DNA of 64,000 bases from Pedobacter sp. Leaf216 (GTDB lineage: Bacteria; Bacteroidota; Bacteroidia; Sphingobacteriales; Sphingobacteriaceae): positions 442,478-506,477 of the forward strand of contig NZ_LMKM01000007.1 of assembly GCF_001421515.1 (NCBI RefSeq), read 5' to 3'. Below the pieces are notes generated by a model. That model saw nothing but the letters and a program-made list of their open reading frames with translations, searched no databases and was not told the origin of the DNA. Positions 19,818-27,658 of the stretch are shown here, one piece after another; positions within the stretch are counted from its first letter, which is position 1; the number at the start of each line of letters is the position of its first letter. A program made the position numbers and the translations under genes.

Positions 19818-20753
19818 ATGAAAAAACTAATATACCTGTCCTTATTATTGCTGTCAGTAATTTTAAATACGCAGGCGCAATCAAAAAAAGAAATTTATCT
19901 TTTTGCCTATTTTAAAGGCAATGGAGAAGATGGCTTGCACCTTGCCTATAGTACCGACGCCTATAAATGGGCAGCCCTTAAAAATGATCAATCCTTTCTT
20001 ACCCCTACCGTAAGCAATGATAAACTGATGCGAGATCCTTGTATTATCCGCGGGGCCGATGGCTTGTTTCACATGGTGTGGACGGTTAGCTGGAAAGATA
20101 AAGGAATCGGTTACGCCAGCTCAACAGATTTAATCCATTGGAACGAACAGCAGTTTTTACCTGTTATGGCGAAAGAAGATGGTGCAAGAAATACCTGGGC
20201 TCCTGAAATTACCTACGATAACAGTACCAAAACCTATATGATTTATTGGGCCACAACCATTAAAGATAAATTTAATGAAACAGCTTCAACTGAAGAAAGT
20301 GGATACAATCACCGGATGTATTATGTTACCACAAAAGATTTTAAAACCTTTTCGGAAACAAAATTACTTTACGATCCGGGCTTTAATGTAATTGATGCCA
20401 CGATTGTAAAAGAGGGTAAACAGTTTATCATGTTTTTAAAAGATGAAACCCGCGAGCCAGCACAAAAGAACATAAAAATGGCACATGCCGATCAGTTAAC
20501 TGGTCCATACAGCAAAGCAGGGAATCCAATTACCGGAAATTACTGGGCCGAAGGACCAACCACATTAAAAGTAGGTAACAATTGGTTGGTATATTTTGAT
20601 AAATACCGAGACCATAAATATGGAGCGATACAATCTACAGATTTAAAAAGCTGGAGTGATGTTTCTGATAAAATCTCATTACCCAAAGGTTTAAGACACG
20701 GTACCATTTTAAAAATTAAAGAAAAAGAACTTAAAACCTTGCTAAGTCAATAA
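19818..20753 (+). CDS. GH43-like five-bladed propeller glycosidase (311 aa)
   Basis: Signal peptide about 1-21 and a single five-bladed propeller without extra domains. Probable catalytic set: Asp73 (MRDPCI), Asp193 (VIDATI) and Glu245 (WAEGPT); WAPEI near 127-131 is typical of the fold. The sequence is of the divergent GH43 type that Bacteroidota carry in arabinan/pectin loci, so arabinofuranosidase or related exo-activity is likely, but the precise specificity is unknown. It lies 5 bp after GH97 and 1 bp before the next GH43. Confidence 0.8.
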   Translation: MKKLIYLSLLLLSVILNTQAQSKKEIYLFAYFKGNGEDGLHLAYSTDAYKWAALKNDQSFLTPTVSNDKLMRDPCIIRGADGLFHMVWTVSWKDKGIGYASSTDLIHWNEQQFLPVMAKEDGARNTWAPEITYDNSTKTYMIYWATTIKDKFNETASTEESGYNHRMYYVTTKDFKTFSETKLLYDPGFNVIDATIVKEGKQFIMFLKDETREPAQKNIKMAHADQLTGPYSKAGNPITGNYWAEGPTTLKVGNNWLVYFDKYRDHKYGAIQSTDLKSWSDVSDKISLPKGLRHGTILKIKEKELKTLLSQ

Positions 20754-20754
20754 T

Positions 20755-21729
20755 ATGTTCAAAAATTTCAAATTATACGGATCGGTTTTAGTGCTTTCTG
20801 TTGCCCAGCTTGTGGCAAAAGCACAAGAGAAAATAATTGTTTCAAAAGGCAATCCCATTATTACCGATAAATACACGGCTGATCCTGCTGCCTACGTTTA
20901 TGGCGATTCGGTTTATTTATATACCGGACACGATGTGGCACCGGCACCAAAAAATAACTACGAAATGCACGAGTGGTTGTGTTACGCTTCAGCAGATATG
21001 ATTACCTGGAAAGAACATAAATCGCCACTGAATGCAAAAGATTTTAGCTGGGCAAAAGATGATGCATGGGCTTCGCAGGTGATTGAAAGGGATGGTAAAT
21101 TTTATTGGTATGTGGCCATTACGCATGGAAGTATCCACGGCAAATCTATTGGTGTGGCAGTAGCAGATAACCCAAGGGGACCATTTAAAGATGCTCTAGG
21201 AAAAGCTTTGATTACCAACGACATGACCACTGCCGTGAAGATAACCTGGGATGATATTGACCCGACGGTTATTATCGATGATGATGGACAGGCTTATTTA
21301 TTTTGGGGCAATCAACAATGTTATTATGCCAGGTTGAAAAAAAACATGATTGAACTGGATGGCCCGATTCAAAAGGTGAATCTACCTGAATTTACAGAAG
21401 CTCCCTGGATACATAAACGGAAAGGTTGGTATTATCTATCCTATGCCTCGCAATTTCCAGAGAAGATTGTATATGCCATGAGCAAAAATATTAACGGTCC
21501 TTGGGAATATAAAGGTATTTTGAATGAAATTGCCGGAAATTCAAATACCAACCACCAATCGATTATTGATTTCAAAGGTAAATCGTATTTTATTTACCAC
21601 AATGGCGCAATTAACAACGATGGTGGAAGTTATAGGCGTTCAGTTTGCATCGATTACTTAAATTACAATACCGATGGAACGATGAAACGTGTAGTGATGA
21701 CGTCTGAAGGTGTTAAAAAAGCAAAGTAA
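20755..21729 (+). CDS. GH43 family arabinosidase/xylosidase-like enzyme (324 aa)
   Basis: Signal peptide about 1-23. The classical GH43 triad is visible: Asp43 in TADPAA, Asp169 in DDIDPTV and Glu215 in FTEAPWIHKR. A single propeller domain without the C-terminal sandwich. Last gene of the rightward operon, followed by a palindromic repeat array separating it from the convergent GH127 gene. The two GH43 paralogues are only distantly alike, which argues for complementary activities on arabinan. Confidence 0.92.
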   Translation: MFKNFKLYGSVLVLSVAQLVAKAQEKIIVSKGNPIITDKYTADPAAYVYGDSVYLYTGHDVAPAPKNNYEMHEWLCYASADMITWKEHKSPLNAKDFSWAKDDAWASQVIERDGKFYWYVAITHGSIHGKSIGVAVADNPRGPFKDALGKALITNDMTTAVKITWDDIDPTVIIDDDGQAYLFWGNQQCYYARLKKNMIELDGPIQKVNLPEFTEAPWIHKRKGWYYLSYASQFPEKIVYAMSKNINGPWEYKGILNEIAGNSNTNHQSIIDFKGKSYFIYHNGAINNDGGSYRRSVCIDYLNYNTDGTMKRVVMTSEGVKKAK

Positions 21730-21748
21730 TATACTATTTATTATTTCC

Positions 21749-22265
21749 GTGGTTTGTGTACTCACAAACCACTTACCTCAGGCGTACGTCTTGCTGTACT
21801 TGCTTCAGCATCTTCAGTACCAATAACAATACTTTATAAAATAGATTCTGAAACATGTTCAGGAGGACGGATAAACATATACAACTCCGTGGTCTGTGTC
21901 CTCACAGACCACTCATCTCAATCATACGTCTTGCTGAAATCGTTTCAGCATCTTCAGTACCAATAACAATACGCTATCAAATAGATCCTGAAACAAGTTC
22001 AGGAGGACGAATATACGTTAATGCAATCCCGTGGCCTGTGTCCTCACAGACCACTAATCTCAGTCGTACGTCTTGCTGAACTCGTTTCAGCATCTTCAAT
22101 ACCAATAACAATACCTTATCAAATAGATCCTGAAACAAGTTCAGGAGGACGAATATACGTTAATGCAATCCCGTGGTCTGTGTCCTCACAGACCACCAAG
22201 CAAATAACTTAAACACTTCTTGCTGAAATCGTTTCAGCATCCTTAGCACCAATAACAATACTTTA
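21749..22265. repeat. Tandem palindromic array, about 142-bp unit
   Basis: Four copies of a palindrome with arms GTGGTCTGTG and CACAGACCAC around TCCT (or variant) at 21749-21772, 21889-21912, 22031-22054 and 22173-22196, spaced 140-142 bp. Each is followed by a double-hairpin element bounded by CGTC and GACG (21787-21869, 21927-22009, 22069-22151; a fourth is truncated after its first hairpin, to about 22265). It fills the gap between convergent genes. The palindrome recurs at 55097-55560; the double-hairpin element also occurs at 7112-7174. Confidence 0.85.
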
Positions 22266-22283
22266 TTCACCCACACAATTAGC

Positions 22284-24629
22284 TTATCTCACCAACCTCA
22301 CCTCGTATATGTTTGCAATTGCCGATCCCCGATCGGCTACGAATTTCACTTCCAAATCAGTAGTTAAAAGTTCTTTTGAAATTTGATATTCTTGAGTGTA
22401 AAATTCATCTCCCTTACTTCCATCTAACTTTACATTACCTATTATGCTACCGTTGATCAAAATAGAAAAACTCCTATTCTTTTCCTTTCCGTAATAAGTT
22501 ATACTGAGCTTATTTGCAGATAAATCATTATTTTTAAGTACATAACTAAACCATGCTTTACCATTTCTAAAATGCCTCTCCCGGTAGGTTCCGTTATCGG
22601 TTTGTTCGCCCTTAAAATTATGATCAGATTCAGGTTGCTGCTCGCCTGGGTTAACCATATCTACTGTTTGTTGTTCAATCTTTAATTGTTTTTCTTCAGC
22701 AATTTTAATCGCATTTGCGCGCTCTGACAATGCCTCAGCACTACTATACGGAAAATAAACCACATAGCGTTTATCAGACAAAGTGTAAAAAGGAACTAAC
22801 TTTAAAGATTTGTATTTTGGTTGATAAATCGCATTTTGAGCGTTGAAAGTTAAACTCTTTTTATCGGTTAGGATTATTTCGCTTTCCAAGGCATTTTTAG
22901 TTCCGGTAACCAGTGGCGCATCGCTGATTGGGAATAAAGCACCAGAAGCAATATGCCCCATTCTACTGCCGTCGGCTGTTAAATTGGGCTGATTTAAAGT
23001 ATCTATAGAAGCCGCAAGTACAATCGGTCCGTGGAGAAAGGCCACCCAATCAGAGCCATCGGGCATAAACTCGGTAGTGGTATGCATCGGTAGCGAAATA
23101 TTTAGCACATCGCCTGTAGCCCAAACACGGTCGATACTTGCATATCCATTTGCTTCACTTTTAGCATTTACTTTTTTCCCGTTCACCGAAAATGTCATTT
23201 TTCCTTGCGCTAGCCAGCCAGGCTGGCGGATATGCAGCGCAAAACGCTGTTTGTTTTTCAACTGAAGTTTAACCGTACTATTCTCAGCATCTGGAAAAAG
23301 TGTTTGCTGTGTAAGTTTGATGCTTTTTTCTGTCCAATTTAAAGTTGAAGGAATAAAAAGGTTTATATATAAATCGTTTTTATTGTGTGCGTAAATCAAT
23401 TCTCCATATTTGCCATGATTTTCCAATCCCGAGCCAACACAACACCAAAAACTTTCCTGCGGACTTGAATAGGTTCGGTAATGCCCCGGACGCATGGGCG
23501 TAAAATACACAAAACCACCTTCAGGCCTTTGCGACGAAAGGATATGATTATAAAGTGTACGTTCGTAATAATCGAGATAGGCGTTAGAAGGATCAGCCAA
23601 AAACAACTGTTTGGTTAGCTTCAACATATTGTAAGAATTGCAGGTCTCCGGGCCCTCACGCGATTCAATCATCGAAGAAAAGTTATTGGCCGGGTGAAAA
23701 TGTTCCCTCACACTGTTTCCACCAATGGCAACTGTACGGTGCTCTACTACGGTTTTCCAAAAGAAAGCTGCAGCGTCCGCCCAGTCGGTATTTTTACTTT
23801 GCAAAGCAATTTCCTCAAAACCAATTACCTTAGGAATTTGTGTATTTGCATGCAAGCCATTTAAGGCATCAGTATTTTTTAGCAACGGATTTAGGATAGA
23901 TTGGTCCGAAAACTGTTTTGCTAGTTTAAGATATTTTTGATCACCCGTTATCGCATAAACATGTGCAAAAGTTTCATTTAAGCCTCCATGCTCGCTTTTT
24001 AACAATTCTTGTACTTGCTGATCAGATAAGTTTGAAACCAGATCTAAACACCAATCCGTTAATTTAATGAGCATCTGCTTTGCCTTTGCATTGCCCGCAA
24101 CCGCATAAGCATCGTAAAGGCCAGCGTAAATTTTATGGATGTTGTACAAAGGAACCCATTTTCCATTTAAAGAGAAACTTGATGATTTTATATTTCCAGC
24201 TTTGATCTCCTTCCACATTTCTTTCCCCCCTGGAATGCCCGCTAAATAACCATCGCCATTTTTTAGTTGACACTTCTCCAGTTCAGCTATCATATACGCT
24301 AACCGTTCCTTCACCCTGGCATCGCCAGTTGAAGCATACATTAAAGCCAAAGCCGATAAATAGTGCCCGCCAATGTGTCCATCCAACCCGGTATTTTCCC
24401 AATTGCCATAAGATGTGGCTTTCGGCTGAAGCCCTGCCTCTCTTAAATAAGGAGCTAAAAGCCGATCCGGATTTAAAGCAAGCATGTATTTTTTATCCGT
24501 TTCCTGAGCAAGCTTAAATGGTCCATCGAGCAGCCTTATTTCTGTTAAACTGAAGGGCTGCAGGTTGTTTTGTGCAAAGGCCGTTGAGTAAAAAGCGATA
24601 AATACGACAGCAGTAATTATTTTTTTCAT
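22284..24629 (-). CDS. GH127 beta-L-arabinofuranosidase
   Basis: 781 residues with a signal peptide (about 1-19). The (alpha/alpha)6 barrel of GH127/DUF1680 is evident (GHIGGHYLSALALMYA at 84-99). The zinc-thiolate active site of this family is intact: Glu328 and Cys330 in PETC, Cys396-Cys397 in FWCCVGSG, where a cysteine acts as nucleophile. The enzyme releases beta-L-arabinofuranose, found at rare linkages in pectin side chains and in hydroxyproline-rich glycoproteins. A C-terminal extension beyond about 640 (includes PESDHNFKG) adds a beta-domain. It is transcribed towards the GH43 operon and stands alone. Confidence 0.93.
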   Translation of the reverse strand: MKKIITAVVFIAFYSTAFAQNNLQPFSLTEIRLLDGPFKLAQETDKKYMLALNPDRLLAPYLREAGLQPKATSYGNWENTGLDGHIGGHYLSALALMYASTGDARVKERLAYMIAELEKCQLKNGDGYLAGIPGGKEMWKEIKAGNIKSSSFSLNGKWVPLYNIHKIYAGLYDAYAVAGNAKAKQMLIKLTDWCLDLVSNLSDQQVQELLKSEHGGLNETFAHVYAITGDQKYLKLAKQFSDQSILNPLLKNTDALNGLHANTQIPKVIGFEEIALQSKNTDWADAAAFFWKTVVEHRTVAIGGNSVREHFHPANNFSSMIESREGPETCNSYNMLKLTKQLFLADPSNAYLDYYERTLYNHILSSQRPEGGFVYFTPMRPGHYRTYSSPQESFWCCVGSGLENHGKYGELIYAHNKNDLYINLFIPSTLNWTEKSIKLTQQTLFPDAENSTVKLQLKNKQRFALHIRQPGWLAQGKMTFSVNGKKVNAKSEANGYASIDRVWATGDVLNISLPMHTTTEFMPDGSDWVAFLHGPIVLAASIDTLNQPNLTADGSRMGHIASGALFPISDAPLVTGTKNALESEIILTDKKSLTFNAQNAIYQPKYKSLKLVPFYTLSDKRYVVYFPYSSAEALSERANAIKIAEEKQLKIEQQTVDMVNPGEQQPESDHNFKGEQTDNGTYRERHFRNGKAWFSYVLKNNDLSANKLSITYYGKEKNRSFSILINGSIIGNVKLDGSKGDEFYTQEYQISKELLTTDLEVKFVADRGSAIANIYEVRLVR

Positions 24630-24725
24630 CTTATTTAAATTGGCAATAAAAACGGGTACTATAGAATTTATGTTTTTTGAATGCTAAATGTGTTATTTCT
24701 GGTAAACAGGATAGTTAGCCATAAA

Positions 24726-25723
24726 CTACTTGTTAGATTTTTTATGACTAAGTTTTTTTGCCGTTACTTCTATCTGCTTTAGAAAATCCTTTTCTACCAC
24801 CGAAAGCTCGTTTTTTGTTTTTTCTTTGTATTTCTCATATTCATCATTTGCTTTTTTTAGAGCTTGCTGGTGACTTACAGTCCCTTTATTTTTTAAAACA
24901 TCGTTTCCTGTCATTCTAATAAAGTCATCTAAGCGCTCATCCAGTCATTCATATACATAGGTCTTCGATTCAATGCCTGTAATTCTGCAAGCTCTAAATA
25001 GGCCGTAACCATTCTATTAAGTACATTTAGTTCATCTGTATTTAAATAGTTCTTGGCAATTTCTGTTTCTTGTTTTGTTGGGTTAACTCCTTTAATGTTT
25101 GTCAACCCAAGATTTGGTTTCATGTAATCAATGCGTTGATAGATAATCTCAGCTGCTGTATGTCCATGTGCGGCCCAATGCATTTTATTTTGAACAGTTT
25201 GGAAAAACTGGACTGATATTTCCAGTTTAGGATCATAATCAATACTTGTAGCATAAATATCGAGTACTTTTCTCCAAAATATTTTCTCCGAAGAACGGAT
25301 GTCGCGAATACGGGTTAATAATTCATCAAAATAATTTCCACCACTTTCCTGCTTCAATAAATCATCATTCATTGTAAAACCTTTTACAATGTACTCCCGT
25401 AATCGGACAGTTGCCCATTGACGAAATTTTGTTCCCTGCAAACTTTTTACCCGATAACCTACAGAAATAATCACATCAAGATTATAGTAATTTGTTGGTT
25501 TGGTAGAAAAATCGGAAATTCCGATTTTTCTCATAGATTCGTCGATTTTTAGCTCATTCTCATTATAGATATTTAATATATGCTCATTTATGGTAGAGCG
25601 CGACTTTTGAAATAATGTAGACATCTGCTCAATAGTTAACCAAACCGTTTCATCTTCTAATCGGGTTCCTATTTTTGTTGTTCCGTCTTCTGTTTGATAT
25701 ATAATAATTTTGGTTTCTTCCAT
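24726..25723 (-). pseudogene. RhuM-family (virulence RhuM) gene, frameshifted near its 3' end
   Basis: An ATG at 25723 opens 264 codons ending NDWMSA-stop at 24929. The reading frame that would continue RhuM (ERLDDFIRMTGNDVLK, then a basic coiled C-terminus ending KKSNK) is present in another frame down to 24726. Restoring one base between 24938 and 24939 joins both parts into a protein of about 331 residues, the usual RhuM length. The N-terminal DNA-binding-like domain (WLTIEQMSTLFQKSRSTINEH) and RhuM core are intact. RhuM proteins have unclear function and often sit in mobile or defence-rich regions; here the gene is wedged inside a pectin locus. It may be inactivated, or this could be a sequencing error. 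Confidence 0.8.
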
Positions 25724-25911
25724 TATTAACTTTTACCTTAAGTATTTAATCAGATTTTATTGGTTAAAGTTAAGTTATTAACTTTAGTTGCAACTAAACC
25801 ACCATTCAATCATTATTTAACTGCAAAGCCGAAGTTTTGTATACTAAATTTGAAATTGGAAATCCTCCATAAAACCTAATATTACCAGGTAAGTTTAGCA
25901 TTATGCTTATG

Positions 25912-27240
25912 CTAATTCCCATCAGGTTTTACTACACTACTTTTAGGGCTCTCCGGCCAATGCCAGTTGGAAGGGTTATCAGGTTTTGCAGGATCAAATT
26001 TTGGCAAATCATCTACCAAATATTTTGCAATGCCCAATTTTTGCTCCTTAATGCCTAAAATGATGCATTGAGCGATTTCATAGGCACCGTAAGGATTAAA
26101 GTGCGTATTATCGGCCAATGCCTTATCCTGACCGGGATAACTGTTGGCTGGATAGTGAACAAATGCTTTTTTTGATGGTTCTTCGCCTAAAGCATTAAAA
26201 AGTGTCGATGTCATGGCGTTCAAGTCAATAATCGCAACTTTCTCTTCAGCGGCTACCTTGCGCGCTGCCTCAGGAAAATCCCCTAAAGAATTTACAATTT
26301 TCCCGTCAGCACCGAACGATCTTCTGCTTGTTGAAGTAACCACAACCGGGATTCCACCCTTTTTCTTCACTTCTGAAATATAGGTTTTTAACCTTTCTGT
26401 ATACGATTTGTAAGCACCATCATTTGGACCTTTATCCTTTTGATCGTTATGCCCGAATTCTATAAACAGGTAATCTCCAGGCTTCATTACACTTAAAATC
26501 TTTGCTAAGCGTTTACTCCCCAAAAACGAACCAAGTGTTAAGCCCGATTCGGCATGATTGGCGATGGCAACTCCAGGTTTAAAAAAACGTGGAATCATTT
26601 GTCCCCACGATGCCCAGGGTTCATCATCCTGGTTTACCACAGTTGAATTTCCGGCCAGAAAAACAGTAACCTCATCTTCAACTTTTGTAATATCGAGTGC
26701 TTGTAATGCAGTTTGATGATCAAATTCCAGTGTAAGTTTATCATCCCAGTCGAGTTTACTGAGTTCACGAGGTTTTAGCGAAACCACTTGCCCGTCGTTA
26801 ATGTGTTTATCTTTAACGTTTACAATAAAAGTTTTTGTTACCGATTGGCCAGCAGCGGTTGTTACATTCTCAAGCATCAATCTTCTTGATTCGGCCTTTA
26901 CCGTGCTTAATGCACCTGTTTTTGGATCGCCAAAAGTTACCGTGATTTTATAATTGCCTTCGGGAACTGCTACCGAGAAATAAAATGGCTGATTACTTTT
27001 TACCAAATCCGATGTTAAAGAATTCTTTCCCCCGCGGTCAATCCCCTCCACTTTCGAGTCAAAATCAAAACCATAGCCTTTTTCTTTGGTGTAAGCATCG
27101 GTAGGTAAAACTTGCGTATATCCCTTGGCAACCTTTCCAGGTCCGAAATCAAATTTATAACCTGTTTTTTGCTGTGCCTGTACTAAATTGGCCATTAAAC
27201 CAAGAAAAATAAATGGTTTAATAAACTTTTGAATGCTCAT
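25912..27240 (-). CDS. CE12-type acetylesterase with N-terminal beta-sandwich
   Basis: 442 residues, signal peptide about 1-22. Residues about 27-185 form a galactose-binding-like sandwich (KFDFGPG, YKITVTFGDP), as in larger CE12 enzymes. The SGNH domain begins at FLAGNST, so the usual GDS is GNS here with Ser199 retained; GHND is at 263-266 and the Asp/His pair in DNTH (377-380). A C-terminal tail (PDNPSNWHWPES) follows. Expected to deacetylate rhamnogalacturonan; it is the third CE12 in the locus. It stands apart from the main operon, after the frameshifted RhuM gene. Confidence 0.88.
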   Translation of the reverse strand: MSIQKFIKPFIFLGLMANLVQAQQKTGYKFDFGPGKVAKGYTQVLPTDAYTKEKGYGFDFDSKVEGIDRGGKNSLTSDLVKSNQPFYFSVAVPEGNYKITVTFGDPKTGALSTVKAESRRLMLENVTTAAGQSVTKTFIVNVKDKHINDGQVVSLKPRELSKLDWDDKLTLEFDHQTALQALDITKVEDEVTVFLAGNSTVVNQDDEPWASWGQMIPRFFKPGVAIANHAESGLTLGSFLGSKRLAKILSVMKPGDYLFIEFGHNDQKDKGPNDGAYKSYTERLKTYISEVKKKGGIPVVVTSTSRRSFGADGKIVNSLGDFPEAARKVAAEEKVAIIDLNAMTSTLFNALGEEPSKKAFVHYPANSYPGQDKALADNTHFNPYGAYEIAQCIILGIKEQKLGIAKYLVDDLPKFDPAKPDNPSNWHWPESPKSSVVKPDGN

Positions 27241-27658
27241 ATGGTTTGTTTTTATTCAATCTGTTTTGGAATGAGATAATCCAGATTGCTTTCTTTTAAA
27301 ATTTGGTTAAATAAACGTCTATCAGACATTTATTAACGAATATATAAAAACAATTCCCATTTAAACCCTAAGTGCACAGAACATTTAAAAATTTAATTTT
27401 ATTTGTTCATAATCCTCTCAAATAAAGCAGCATTTGGAAATTATTAATACGAATTTTGTTCAAAAATTCATTTAAAATAAAAGGAGATTATTAAAAAATC
27501 TGCTCACTTCATTCATCATTCCCCCACAGGAGGGAATCTTAAAGCTAATTACGATTTCAAGTTTACTACAATTTGAATATTCAATAGAAAAATCATCCTC
27601 TCTACCAGAGCATTGGGAAGTAAAGAGATCATTAAACTATGTTATCAAATAAAAACCA
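27241..27658. other. Intergenic gap upstream of the third CE12 gene
   Basis: 418 bp of AT-rich sequence between two leftward genes. No small gene, clear promoter box or strong hairpin was found; it presumably includes the promoter of the CE12 gene. Confidence 0.4.

Noticed and set aside
21754..22212. Several 60-75-codon frames in the palindromic array
   Set aside because: They repeat one another with the array period and are by-products of the repeated DNA.
21749..22265. Possible CRISPR array
   Set aside because: The units are not short direct repeats with unique spacers: the whole 142-bp unit is repeated, including the parts between palindromes, and no cas gene is present.
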